Source: CAKSQF01 sp964568425 (lineage in GTDB: Bacteria; Bacillota; Clostridia; Oscillospirales; CAG-272). Taken from it: DNA of 64,000 nucleotides. This document shows, in pieces, positions 50,546 to 59,270 of this stretch. Where the stretch lies: NCBI GenBank assembly GCA_964568425.1, contig CAZMPO010000010.1:3644-67643 (forward strand), written 5' to 3'. How positions within the stretch are numbered: position 1 is the stretch's first letter; each line of letters begins with the position of its first letter. A model generated the notes under the pieces. It ran no database searches, was not told the origin of the DNA, and saw only the letters and a list, made by a program, of their open reading frames with translations. The position numbers and the translations under genes are program-made.

Positions 50546-52309
50546 TTACTTACGATTTATGTTTTCCTCTGTAATTTTACAAACAAATTCCTCTAATGTC
50601 ATAGTTTGTGTTTGTGCTGTATCACGATTACGAATTGAAACGGTATTTGTTTCCACTTCCTTTTGACCGATAATTACCATATACGGCACACGATCTACAA
50701 GTTGAGCTTCGCGTATCATATAGCCGATTTTCTCATTTCGACTATCCATTTCGCACCGTATATGTGCTTTTTGAAGTGCTTTATAAACAACCTCCGCATA
50801 CTCGGCACTTTTTTCGGATACAAGCAAAATCTTCGCTTGTGTAGGTGCCAACCATAACGGGAATTTTCCTGCAAAATGTTCGGTTAAGATACCGATAAAA
50901 CGCTCTATTGAGCCAAAACAAACACGATGAATCATAATCGGGCGTTGCTTCTCGCCCTTTTCGTCAACATACTCCAAACCAAAATTCAAAGGCATTTGGA
51001 AATCAAGTTGTATGGTTCCGCATTGCCATGTGCGACCAAGGGAATCCTCCAAGTGAAAATCAATTTTCGGACCATAAAATGCACCATCGCCCTCGTTGAT
51101 CGTATAAGGGAGATCTAGTTTTTCAAGAGCATTTTTCAATCCTTCCGTTGCGGCGTCCCAATCCTCGTCACTGCCCATGCTGTCCTCGGGACGAGTTGAA
51201 AGCTCAATGAAATACTTAAATCCAAACTTACTATAAACCTCATTGATAAGGTGAACAACACCCATTATTTCATCGGTTATCTGTTCACGTCGCATAAAGA
51301 TATGTGCGTCGTCTTGTGTGAAACAGCGCACACGGAAAAGCCCGTGTAATGCTCCTTTCAATTCGTGACGATGAACAAGTCCCAATTCACCAATACGCAA
51401 AGGTAGGTCGCGGTAACTGTGTGGCTGACTTCTGTAAACCATAACACCGCCGGGGCAGTTCATAGGCTTTACACAAAAAATATCTTCGTCAATCGTCGTG
51501 GAATACATATTGTCTTTATAATGATCCCAGTGACCGCTTGTTTCCCACAAATGACGATTCATAATCAAAGGCGTAGATACTTCAATATACTTTTCACGCG
51601 CATGAATATCACGCCAATAATCAATTAAAGCATTTTTTAGTGCCATGCCCTTTGGAAGAAAGAAAGGAAATCCGGGGGCTTCATCACAAAGCATGAATAA
51701 GCCCATTTCCTTGCCAATGCGTCGGTGATCTCTTTTCTCGGCTTCGTCAAGCAGCTTCAAATAATCGTCAAGCTCATTCTGTGAGGCAAAAGCGATACCT
51801 TTAATTCGGGTGAGCATTTTATTGTTTTTGTCATTCTTCCAATACGCGCCCGACTGTCCCATAATTTTGAACGCTTTTAATGCTTTTGTGTAGCAAAGGT
51901 GAGGACCTACACACATATCAACATAATCGCCTTGCTGATAAAAGCTGATTACGCTATCCTCGGATAAATCCCCGATATGTTCCACCTTATATTTTTCTCC
52001 TCTGCTTTCCATAAAAGCAATAGCTTCTGACCGAGGAAGCGTAAACGGTTTGATTGCGATATTTTCCTTTACGATTTTTCGCATTTCTTGTTCGATAGCT
52101 TGTAAATCATCATCGGATAATTTGGTATCACCCAAATCCACGTCATAGTAAAAGCCTTTATCTGTTGCGGGTCCGTAGGCAAAGGAAGCATACGGATACA
52201 GGCGTTTAATGGCTTGTGCCATTATATGCGCCGCAGTATGACGGATAACGGAAACTTCCTCGTCTTTGGGACATTCATTTGTTGTTGCGTTGTTGTAAAC
52301 AATTTTCAT
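50546..52309 (-). CDS. thrS: Threonyl-tRNA synthetase carried as ICE cargo, lacking the TGS domain
   Basis: The 587-residue class II synthetase is about 55 residues shorter than E. coli ThrRS because the N-terminal TGS domain is absent. The editing domain is intact (RHTAAH, His 24 and His 28; DMCVGPH). The catalytic core has the zinc ligands in KPMNCPGG, QDDAHIF and IMIHR, motif 2 as FRVRCFTQDDAH, and the anticodon domain at the end. Compared with E. coli, positions 489 and 493 of the borrelidin pocket are Met and Phe instead of Leu. The gene follows the KTR gene, has no T-box leader, and lies in the tet(M) slot of the Tn916 plan. A spare, drug-tolerant ThrRS is the likely purpose; the TGS loss and pocket changes alone do not prove it. 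Confidence 0.95.
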   Translation of the reverse strand: MKIVYNNATTNECPKDEEVSVIRHTAAHIMAQAIKRLYPYASFAYGPATDKGFYYDVDLGDTKLSDDDLQAIEQEMRKIVKENIAIKPFTLPRSEAIAFMESRGEKYKVEHIGDLSEDSVISFYQQGDYVDMCVGPHLCYTKALKAFKIMGQSGAYWKNDKNNKMLTRIKGIAFASQNELDDYLKLLDEAEKRDHRRIGKEMGLFMLCDEAPGFPFFLPKGMALKNALIDYWRDIHAREKYIEVSTPLIMNRHLWETSGHWDHYKDNMYSTTIDEDIFCVKPMNCPGGVMVYRSQPHSYRDLPLRIGELGLVHRHELKGALHGLFRVRCFTQDDAHIFMRREQITDEIMGVVHLINEVYSKFGFKYFIELSTRPEDSMGSDEDWDAATEGLKNALEKLDLPYTINEGDGAFYGPKIDFHLEDSLGRTWQCGTIQLDFQMPLNFGLEYVDEKGEKQRPIMIHRVCFGSIERFIGILTEHFAGKFPLWLAPTQAKILLVSEKSAEYAEVVYKALQKAHIRCEMDSRNEKIGYMIREAQLVDRVPYMVIIGQKEVETNTVSIRNRDTAQTQTMTLEEFVCKITEENINRK

Positions 52310-52360
52310 TTCGTGTTCCTTTCTGTCAGTAGAAAAGAACGCAGAGTGTAAACCGATTAT

Positions 52361-52552
52361 TTATTTTCGGTACTGCGTCTTAGCGTCTGGCTCTTCAATC
52401 AAATTTGTTGCGTATTGTTTTACGCTAATTAGTGTTTCTCGCTTGCATTTCGGGCAAAATAGCGGAAAGTTTTTAAGTTCCGTATCCTCACGGATTTTTA
52501 AGCGCGTTTTGCTATTGCAAACGGGACACAGAATCCATTTTGTTTCTTCCAT
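52361..52552 (-). CDS. Cysteine-rich KTR domain protein
   Basis: The 63-residue product has two CxxC pairs (ILCPVCNSKTRLKI and PLFCPKCKRET) forming a zinc ribbon, with the name-giving KTR triplet. Such proteins accompany tet(M) and other cargo in Tn916-type elements. It precedes thrS by 51 bp on the same strand and shares its promoter. Function unknown. Confidence 0.85.
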   Translation of the reverse strand: MEETKWILCPVCNSKTRLKIREDTELKNFPLFCPKCKRETLISVKQYATNLIEEPDAKTQYRK

Positions 52553-52604
52553 AAAATTCCCCGTAAATTTTTTGAAAACGAGCAGATTTTTTGTGATGAC
52601 ACAC

Positions 52605-52634
52605 TTGCGCCACCATATAAAATATTGTATAATA
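52605..52634 (+). promoter_or_regulatory. Probable promoter of the TetR gene
   Basis: TTGCGC, 18 bp and TATAAT, 73 bp before the ATG. The -10 box overlaps the -10 box of the opposing KTR-thrS promoter, so one bound regulator could block both. Confidence 0.5.
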
Positions 52635-52653
52635 TATTTGGAGATTTGTCAAT
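52625..52653 (-). promoter_or_regulatory. Promoter of the KTR-thrS cargo operon
   Basis: TTGACA, 17 bp and TACAAT on the minus strand, about 75 bp before the KTR start. Confidence 0.82.
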
Positions 52654-52706
52654 ATAACTGCGACAGGTGCTACAACAATCGTTTTTTGTGACAGGAGATA
52701 TAAAAC

Positions 52707-53258
52707 ATGACACACCAAGAAAGACAAAAGGAACAAAGCCGTGAATGGATTGCGGAAGCGTTTTTCGGACTTTTGAAAAAGAAAAAATATGAATCCATTA
52801 CGGTGTCAGAGATCGTAAAGAAAGCTGATCTTTCAAGACGAACATTTTATAGAGTTTTTGAAAATAAGCACGATATAATTACATATATGCTTGAAAGAAT
52901 AATGCCCGATTATACAATATTGGTTGAGCAACTTCCCGAAAGAAAAAGAGAGTATTTAGCGGTTGCTATTGTTGAATTTGTCAACAAGCATTTGGATTTT
53001 TTCCGATGCTTGAAACAAAACCACTTGGACTATCTAATTATCGACTTTTTTGATAACCACCTTTCCGAAGGACGTGACGCTATATGGGGAAAACCGTTTT
53101 CCGAAAATGAGGAAGTGGAACAAGTATTTCTTATGACGATGAGTGTTGAACATTATAATATTATCCGTTTATGGCTTGATTTGTGCGATAAGAAAACACC
53201 CGAAGAAATGGCAAAACTGATTTCCGACGCTTTATCTTTGTTTCATCATTTTAATTGA
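52707..53258 (+). CDS. TetR/AcrR family regulator of the cargo module
   Basis: The 183-residue product has the N-terminal TetR helix-turn-helix (KYESITVSEIVKKADLSRRT then FYRVFENKHDII) and an all-helical ligand-binding C-terminal domain. It is divergent from KTR-thrS and their promoters overlap, so it probably represses both until a small molecule binds. The ATG has CAGGAG upstream. A strong terminator follows. Confidence 0.9.
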   Translation: MTHQERQKEQSREWIAEAFFGLLKKKKYESITVSEIVKKADLSRRTFYRVFENKHDIITYMLERIMPDYTILVEQLPERKREYLAVAIVEFVNKHLDFFRCLKQNHLDYLIIDFFDNHLSEGRDAIWGKPFSENEEVEQVFLMTMSVEHYNIIRLWLDLCDKKTPEEMAKLISDALSLFHHFN

Positions 53259-53260
53259 TG

Positions 53261-53302
53261 AACGCCGATGTTTTACGCATACCGTAAAACATCGGCGTTT
53301 TT
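53261..53302 (+). terminator. Terminator after the TetR gene
   Basis: A perfect 17-bp stem (AACGCCGATGTTTTACG and complement) with a 5-nt loop and a TTTTT tract. Confidence 0.95.
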
Positions 53303-53429
53303 ACGTTCCTATGTAATAAATAGAATTATAATGGCTAATGCTATGAATTGTGTAATCATATCCAAGAAAGAAGATGAACTGTATAATATAAGGGTAGGAA
53401 TTATTATAGCACAAAGGAACGTAGAAGCA

Positions 53430-53780
53430 ATGAAAAGACCCGTACCAATTTACGACTTTACGGCGTTCGGAAAGGCTATAAAAGAGGCGAGAACAAAGCG
53501 CGGCGAATCCCGCAAGAATGTCAGCGACGATATGGATATATCGCCCCGCTATCTTGCAAACATTGAGAACAAGGGACAACAACCGAGCTTGCAAATCTTT
53601 TATGAGCTTGTTACCCGTTACGATATATCCGTAGATCAATTCTTTTTCCCCGACAAGAGCGCGGACAAAAGCACTATGCGCCGTCAGCTTGATACTCTGC
53701 TTGACGGAATGAGTGATAAAGGTTTACACATCGTTACGGAAACAGCGAAAGCGGTTGTTGAAGTCGAAAAGGACAATTAA
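53430..53780 (+). CDS. XRE family helix-turn-helix regulator
   Basis: The 116-residue product has an N-terminal XRE domain (FGKAIKEARTKRGESRKNVS, then ISPRYLANIENKGQQPSLQI) and a short C-terminal tail. It sits where Tn916 has the divergent orf9 repressor and probably controls the transfer regulators. ATG 53430 has AAAGGAA upstream; longer in-frame versions lack a ribosome site. Confidence 0.85.
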   Translation: MKRPVPIYDFTAFGKAIKEARTKRGESRKNVSDDMDISPRYLANIENKGQQPSLQIFYELVTRYDISVDQFFFPDKSADKSTMRRQLDTLLDGMSDKGLHIVTETAKAVVEVEKDN

Positions 53781-53806
53781 CGTCCTACACAATGAAATCA
53801 AACAGA

Positions 53807-53842
53807 AACGCGGCAGACTTTACGGAGTTTGCGGCGTTTTTC
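53807..53842 (+). terminator. Terminator after the XRE gene
   Basis: AACGCGGCAGACT and AGTTTGCGGCGTT form a 13-bp stem with one mismatch, followed by TTTTTC. Confidence 0.75.
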
Positions 53843-53903
53843 TTTTGTGTTCGTTTGGCAATTTTGGAATTGCGGTGTTATATAGAGTACGGGGATAAAG
53901 TTT

Positions 53904-54003
53904 CGTAGCAAGCATAGGAAGTGGGTACCCACTTCCGTATTTTCGCCCTTGCCGCGCTCGCGCTTCGGTTGAAAATTGCTTGTTGGGAAGCGTCCCAAAC
54001 CCT
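53904..54003 (+). repeat. Bipartite palindromic box A before mobC (possible oriT)
   Basis: The box has a 35-nt block (53904-53938) ending in the perfect 20-bp palindrome GGAAGTGGGTACCCACTTCC (53917-53936). Then, after a 40-nt variable spacer, comes TTGCTTGTTGGGA-AGC-GTCCCAAACCCT (53976-54003), where TTGGGA and TCCCAA form a small hairpin. Both blocks recur inverted at 59162-59261. Placement just before mobC and relaxase is typical of an origin of transfer; an operator is the alternative. Confidence 0.65.
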
Positions 54004-54027
54004 CGGTCAAAGAAAGGAGAACGTCAG

Positions 54028-54357
54028 ATGAACGGACGGCAAAGAACGGTACAAATCAAGTTTCGTGTTACAGAGGAAGAACGGGCTTTGATTGAACAGA
54101 AAATGAAGCTCATACCCACCGACAATATGGCGGCATATCTGCGGAAGATTGCCATTGACGGGTATATTATCAAGGTCGATCATACCGACATAAAAGCTAT
54201 GACAGCAGAGATACAGAAAATCGGCGTAAACGTCAATCAGATTGCCCGCCGCGTCAATGCAACGGGTAACGTGTACGCCGAGGATATTGCAGAGATCAAA
54301 GGAGCGTTAGAGGAAATATGGCGGTTACAAAGATTAAGCCTATTAAAAGCACGTTAA
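54028..54357 (+). CDS. mobC: MobC-like relaxosome accessory protein
   Basis: The 109-residue product has a ribbon-helix-helix N-terminus (RTVQIKFRVTEEERALIEQK) and the MobC signature IGVNVNQIARRVNATG. It helps the relaxase nick oriT. ATG 54028 has AAAGGAGA upstream. The relaxase gene starts 40 bp before its end in another frame. Confidence 0.92.
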   Translation: MNGRQRTVQIKFRVTEEERALIEQKMKLIPTDNMAAYLRKIAIDGYIIKVDHTDIKAMTAEIQKIGVNVNQIARRVNATGNVYAEDIAEIKGALEEIWRLQRLSLLKAR

Positions 54358-55664
54358 GCAAGGCACTTGACTATATCCAAAATCCCGCAAAGACCGACGA
54401 AAAAATCCTTGTGTCCTCGTTCGGCTGTTCCTATGAAACGGCAGATATTGAGTTCGGATTTACCTTGTCGCAAGCTATGGAGAAAGGCAATAATCTCGCC
54501 CACCATTTGATACAATCTTTTGCACCGGGAGAGGTTGAATATGAGAAAGCCCACGAAATCGGGCGTCAGCTTGCCGACGCGGTAACAAAGGGTCAGCACG
54601 AATACGTTTTGACTACGCATATTGACAAGGGGCATATCCACAATCACATTATTTTTTGCGCCGTAAACTTCGTAGATCATCACAAGTATAATTCCAATAA
54701 GCGCACCTATTACAATATCCGCAATACAAGTGATCGGCTATGCCGCGAAAACGGTTTGTCCGTCGTCGAGCCGAGCGAAAACAAGGGCAAGCATTACGCC
54801 GAGTATCAAGCAGACAAGGCGGGTAAGAGTTGGAAATCCAAGCTCAAAATTGCGGTGGACGCGCTCATTCCTGGGGTGTCGAGCTTTGAAGAATTATTAC
54901 AGCGTTTGCAGACGGCGGGATATGAGATTAAGCGCGGTAAATACATATCGTGCCGCGCACAAGGACAAGAGCGTTTTACCCGCCTAAAAACCCTCGGTGC
55001 AGACTACACCGAGGAAGCAATCACCGAGAGAATAAACGGCAAGCGCACCCGCGCCGCGAAAGCTCCCAAGATCGAGCATAAGGGCGTATCACTCATTATT
55101 GATATTGAAAACAGTATCAAGGCACAGCAGAGCCGAGGATATGAACAATGGGCTAAAATTCACAACCTCAAACAAGCGGCAAAGACGGTCAATTTCTTAA
55201 CCGAGCAGAAGATTGAGCAGTACACGGATTTGATCGCCCGCATTGATGAAATCACGGCGGCGAGCGAGCAAGCGGCAGACGCATTAAAGAGCGTCGAAAG
55301 GCGGCTTGCGGATATGGCGGTTTTGATAAAGAACATCACCACATATCAAAAGACAAAGCCCGTCTATGAAGCGTACAAAAAGGCGAAAAGCAAAGAGCAG
55401 TTCCGCGCCGCCCACGAAAGCGACATTATCCTTTATGAAGCGGCGGCAAAGGTACTACGCGCCGCTAATTTCGGCGGTAAGCTCCCAAGCGTCGCCGCGC
55501 TCCAAGCCGAGTATGCAAAGCTGACAGAACAGAAAGAAGCACTATACGCTGACTATGGCAAGCTCAAAAAGCAAGTCAAGGAATACGACACAATGAAGCG
55601 AAATATAGATAGCTTTTTGAAAATTGACCGAGGGCAAGCAAAGAAGAAAGAAACAATACTGTAA
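54318..55664 (+). CDS. MOBP-type relaxase
   Basis: The 448-residue product has the relaxase domain in about residues 1-240. The three-histidine motif reads HIDKGHIHNHIIF (His 106, 108, 110) and a tyrosine-bearing N-terminal region includes SKALDYIQNP. A coiled-coil-rich C-terminus follows (about 255-440). It cuts one strand at oriT and pilots it into the recipient. It overlaps mobC by 40 bp and is co-translated. A hairpin follows at 55675. Confidence 0.94.
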   Translation: MAVTKIKPIKSTLSKALDYIQNPAKTDEKILVSSFGCSYETADIEFGFTLSQAMEKGNNLAHHLIQSFAPGEVEYEKAHEIGRQLADAVTKGQHEYVLTTHIDKGHIHNHIIFCAVNFVDHHKYNSNKRTYYNIRNTSDRLCRENGLSVVEPSENKGKHYAEYQADKAGKSWKSKLKIAVDALIPGVSSFEELLQRLQTAGYEIKRGKYISCRAQGQERFTRLKTLGADYTEEAITERINGKRTRAAKAPKIEHKGVSLIIDIENSIKAQQSRGYEQWAKIHNLKQAAKTVNFLTEQKIEQYTDLIARIDEITAASEQAADALKSVERRLADMAVLIKNITTYQKTKPVYEAYKKAKSKEQFRAAHESDIILYEAAAKVLRAANFGGKLPSVAALQAEYAKLTEQKEALYADYGKLKKQVKEYDTMKRNIDSFLKIDRGQAKKKETIL

Positions 55665-55674
55665 ACGCAAAAAA

Positions 55675-55713
55675 AGACGGACACGGCAGCCGAAATGGGT
55701 GCCGCGTCCGTCT
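55675..55713 (+). terminator. Hairpin after the relaxase gene
   Basis: AGACGGACACGGCA and TGCCGCGTCCGTCT form a 14-bp stem with one mismatch; the following sequence is only moderately T-rich. Confidence 0.65.
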
Positions 55714-55835
55714 GTCTGTTTTAGGTGCGTATTTCCGCGTTTTAGTGCGCTGTGGGCGACGTTTGTATGCGCCGTGTGTCTTTGCTTGTCTGCGGCGCGA
55801 AAGGCGCGTAAAACGCGCCCTCGCGCTTGTGGGCG

Positions 55836-56051
55836 TTATTCCTCGTCAGCCGCGTAAATATCAAGCTCGGCAAATTCCTCGTCGGTCATAGCGCGGAGCT
55901 TTTCAAGGGTACGGTCGGCAAGGTCGCGCATATCCTCGTCCATATACGGGAGCGCGTCGCTCATTTCCTCTATCAGACTTGCGCGATCTTCGTAAATGTA
56001 AATGCTGATAAGGTTTGTTTCCTCAACGGTAAATCTTGTGTTCATTCTCAT
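55836..56051 (-). CDS. Transposon-transfer assisting (TTRAP) family small protein
   Basis: The 71-residue acidic product MRMNTRFTVEETNLISIYIY matches the TTRAP family of Tn1549-like elements, including the PYMDEDMRDLADRTLEKL core. The family is found only in such elements and has no defined biochemical role. Its start overlaps the end of the polyvalent gene by 4 bp; ATG 56045 (MNTRF) is an alternative start. Confidence 0.82.
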   Translation of the reverse strand: MRMNTRFTVEETNLISIYIYEDRASLIEEMSDALPYMDEDMRDLADRTLEKLRAMTDEEFAELDIYAADEE

Positions 56052-59000
56052 ACCTCCAAATCGTTATTTTTCTTTTTGGTCGCCGTTTTTTTCGGGGCGG
56101 CTTTTTCTTTGCCCGCGTCCTTTTTAAGCTGTGCGCGGATAGATTGCTTTTCCTCTTTGGGCTTGCCCTTGCCGCGCTTCTCGTCTGCCTTTATCGCATT
56201 TGCAAGATCGACAAGAGAAATGGATTCTCCCGCCTTTACCTTTGCTTCCAATGCGTCAACGGTGGGTGTTTCGGGCGTGTTGTTGATGATACCGTCAAAC
56301 TTGTTGTCGTTCTGCTCGATTGTGTCCTCAACGTGCTTTAAGGGGTTTTCTGCGGCAACGGCGAAAGCCTGCGTACCGTTTCCCATAATCAAGTGCTTGC
56401 CGTCGTCGGACGTGTGATGTACGCCATAGCCCGCCGCTTCCATTTGTTCGCGGGTCATATCGGTAACGCTGAAACTGCCGCGCGGCGTTGTGATCTTCTC
56501 GCCCGTTGTGTGTTCGTCGGGGATAAGCACTTGCGCTTTTTCTCGGTCAAGAAACTGCGGTACCTCGCGGAAGCCGACGCTATCAACGTAATGTGCGCTA
56601 ACGTCGCCGTCTTGATGAAGCACCACAACGTCGGAGAGCGACAAAATGCGTCCCGTATAATCTTCGGGAATGTCGATATTGAAACGTGTGTAAATATCTT
56701 CAAGCGTCATATCGGGTGTAAGCGGTGCGGAGTACACCAATTCATAATTTGCGGGGTCAACGGTATGCCCCGTAGCTATCAAGCGGTCGTATGGCTCAAA
56801 GACGATTTCTGCGGTCTGCTCGGTGTTTGCGATTTGGTAAATCTCAAAGTACGTTTCCTTTTCTACCTCTGCCTTTACTTGCGCTTTGTAGGCTTGCAGT
56901 TCGGGGTCAAAGTCTGACCGCTTCGGAGCTTCGGGAAGCTCGTATGTCCCGCTGTTGAGCATAGCGCGGCACTCTGCAACGTACTCGGTAATTGCCGTAA
57001 AATATGCCGTATCAATGGGTGTCAGACTTGCGGCGTTATGTAGTGCGTTTTTCGCCGTCTGCTCCATTTCCGAGAGGTTGCAATGAAGCCGTAAATACGG
57101 GACAACCTCGCCCACCAAAAGCTCGCGTGTGGCGCGGTCTGCTTCCATAGCTTCGCGCCCCTCACTCCGCAATAGCTGATTCTGCCATTCCTCATTGTTC
57201 AGATAATAGGCGTTGAATTTCTCAATGTGATCTATCAAAGAGCCTTCGCCGTCGCCCAAGTCCTGGCGTCCCTCATACTGTTCGGGCTTGCCGTCAAGTG
57301 TGAAGTCAAGACGGAATTTTGTTTTATCATATCCTGGCGTGTCCTTGTTCTGCGCGTCAAGAGCTTCAAACAAAGCATTAGCGCGAGATAGTGGCATTGT
57401 TTCACCGTCGCGGAGCTTGCCGCACTCACTCCAAATGATCGTAACCGTCGGCTCGCCTTTGGGGTCAAGTTCGGGCGGTGCCGCTTCGCGTTCCTTTTGG
57501 ATTTCCGCAATATGCGCGTCAATGCTGTCTATGATCTCGGCGGCGGTAGCGCGGATTGTTTCAAGGGAGCTTTTTAGTTCGGACATTTCGCGCTCGCTAC
57601 TCCACCCCGCAACGTAGCCGAAAGAATAGTCCGACGTATCAAGCCCGTAATGCTGACAAACGGTGTAGGCGACACTTTCGGCTTCAACCTCGCGTGTGCG
57701 TCTGTCGGGTCTGTTTGCCCGTTCTTCTGCGGGGGCGTTAAGGTCAATATCGTGTAGCTTTGCGTGTGCGATTTCGTGTATTGCCGTTTTCAAGGTTTGC
57801 AATTCACTCATACCCTCGTCAAGAGCTATGCGCTTGTCCTCAAGGTGATAATAACCGTGTGCACCGCCCTCAATCTGTTCAAAAGCAATCGGAACGGGAG
57901 AGGTCTTTTCAAGGGCGGCGAAAAAGTCAGCGTAATTCTCAACGCTTCCGAGCAGTTCATCTACACCGAGCGTCGGTAGCTCTTTTCCCTCGGTCTGCGA
58001 AACGTCATAGACGCATACCACCTTAAAGGCAGGTATCGTTATTTCCTTTACCTCGGTGATCGGCTTGCCGTCCTCGCCTATGATCGGCTTCTTTGTGTCG
58101 GGGTCGAGTTTTTCCGCTTCGGTCTTGATCTTATACGGCGCGGGGGCGAAAATGCGTATGCCTTGCTCACCCTTTTTGACGTTTCTTTCAATGCCTTTTC
58201 CTTTCCAAGCATTAAAGCCCATAACAAGTGAAGCGTCGGGCTTCTGCAAGGCGATCAGCACCGTATTGTTAAAGCTGTAATTATGGAATTTCGACATTAC
58301 GTTTAGGTATTCTTTGAAACGCTCGCTATTGAATAAATCCGCAATGCCTTGTTCCAAGCGGTCGGTAATTTCTTTTAACTTTCCGTTGGGGTCTGTCGCC
58401 GTTGGAATGATCGGTTTTACGGGGATAACTTCGGGCGGCTCTGCGGTAAGGATAGCCGCTTGCCTTGTGGCAATCGTATCAAAATCCACATTTTCGGGGT
58501 CAAGTCGTGCCGGTTGCGGATAGCTCATAATGCGGTATTCTTCGGGAACGTCGCGCCCCTCAAAATGACGCTCCCATTCGTCGCCGCTTTTCGTGATATA
58601 TCCGTACTGTGTAAACGCGCCGTCCTCGCGCTCGGCGGCGTGCTGTCCGAACATAGCAAGGTCAATCCCGCCTTTCCATTCTTCGGGCATTTGTACCGCC
58701 CCCGATTTGTTCAGATAGTAGTCGCCAAGCTCCCGCGCCGTGTGCGCTTCGGGAACGTGAATAAAAAAGTCGGTGTTATAGGTAAAGTCAATGATCTGCC
58801 CGACGTTCTCAAAGCCCATTTTGCTCTGCAAGGCGGCATTGAGCTTTTCGATCTCTGCGGGGTCAAGCTCGGCAAGCCGCGCCGCAAGAAAATTAAGCTC
58901 GTCAACGTCTGCCGCACAAACAAGATCGTGCGGCAAAGCTATGTGATTTTGTTCGTTGTCTATATACCCGCGAATGAAAAAGTCCTGCGGGTTGTCTGCC

Positions 59001-59131
59001 GTAATCCCGACGCTTTCCATAGCCGCGTGTAGCTGTTCTTTTGTGGCGGGCATATCAAGCCAAAAGCCGCCCGCCGTACCCGTTTCAAAGCGGGTTTTGC
59101 TGTCAATCAGAATTGCAAAGGTTTCGTTCAT
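56048..59131 (-). CDS. Polyvalent protein: ArdA-like, ArdC-like metallopeptidase, LPD25, YodL and DUF4316 domains
   Basis: The 1027-residue product joins several element-defence and transfer domains. Residues about 1-200 resemble the antirestriction protein ArdA. About 248-330 is the ArdC-type ssDNA-binding part (FHNYSFNNTVLIALQ, MGFNAWKGKGI). A zinc metallopeptidase lies near HEIAHAKLH (His 452, His 456). About 560-640 resembles LPD25 (TVTIIWSECGKLRDG), about 760-865 YodL (YFEIYQIANTEQTAEI), and about 895-1010 DUF4316, with a Lys-rich tail. Such proteins are thought to enter the recipient with the DNA and shield it from restriction. The ATG has AAAGGAG upstream; the box at 59162-59261 precedes it. 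Confidence 0.85.
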   Translation of the reverse strand: MNETFAILIDSKTRFETGTAGGFWLDMPATKEQLHAAMESVGITADNPQDFFIRGYIDNEQNHIALPHDLVCAADVDELNFLAARLAELDPAEIEKLNAALQSKMGFENVGQIIDFTYNTDFFIHVPEAHTARELGDYYLNKSGAVQMPEEWKGGIDLAMFGQHAAEREDGAFTQYGYITKSGDEWERHFEGRDVPEEYRIMSYPQPARLDPENVDFDTIATRQAAILTAEPPEVIPVKPIIPTATDPNGKLKEITDRLEQGIADLFNSERFKEYLNVMSKFHNYSFNNTVLIALQKPDASLVMGFNAWKGKGIERNVKKGEQGIRIFAPAPYKIKTEAEKLDPDTKKPIIGEDGKPITEVKEITIPAFKVVCVYDVSQTEGKELPTLGVDELLGSVENYADFFAALEKTSPVPIAFEQIEGGAHGYYHLEDKRIALDEGMSELQTLKTAIHEIAHAKLHDIDLNAPAEERANRPDRRTREVEAESVAYTVCQHYGLDTSDYSFGYVAGWSSEREMSELKSSLETIRATAAEIIDSIDAHIAEIQKEREAAPPELDPKGEPTVTIIWSECGKLRDGETMPLSRANALFEALDAQNKDTPGYDKTKFRLDFTLDGKPEQYEGRQDLGDGEGSLIDHIEKFNAYYLNNEEWQNQLLRSEGREAMEADRATRELLVGEVVPYLRLHCNLSEMEQTAKNALHNAASLTPIDTAYFTAITEYVAECRAMLNSGTYELPEAPKRSDFDPELQAYKAQVKAEVEKETYFEIYQIANTEQTAEIVFEPYDRLIATGHTVDPANYELVYSAPLTPDMTLEDIYTRFNIDIPEDYTGRILSLSDVVVLHQDGDVSAHYVDSVGFREVPQFLDREKAQVLIPDEHTTGEKITTPRGSFSVTDMTREQMEAAGYGVHHTSDDGKHLIMGNGTQAFAVAAENPLKHVEDTIEQNDNKFDGIINNTPETPTVDALEAKVKAGESISLVDLANAIKADEKRGKGKPKEEKQSIRAQLKKDAGKEKAAPKKTATKKKNNDLEV

Positions 59132-59161
59132 TAAATGCTCCTTTCGTCGTTGTTCTTATTA

Positions 59162-59261
59162 AGGGTTTGGGACTATCCCAACAAGCAAAATCCCTACAAT
59201 CGCCGTTGTGCGAAAGTAGGGATTTAACGGAAGTGGGTACCCACTTCCTATGCTTGCTACG
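59162..59261 (-). repeat. Bipartite palindromic box B, inverted copy of box A
   Basis: The 35-nt block at 59227-59261 is the exact inverse of 53904-53938, including GGAAGTGGGTACCCACTTCC. The hairpin block at 59162-59188 matches box A except for the loop (TA in place of AGC). The spacer differs and here forms its own hairpin (AAATCCCTAC/GTAGGGATTT). It lies between topB and the polyvalent gene. Confidence 0.65.
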
Positions 59262-59270
59262 TTTCTTTTC

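Noticed and set aside
52310..52360. T-box leader before the ICE thrS gene
   Set aside because: Only 51 bp separate it from the KTR gene, and the region before KTR shows a TetR-type divergent promoter with no T-box features.
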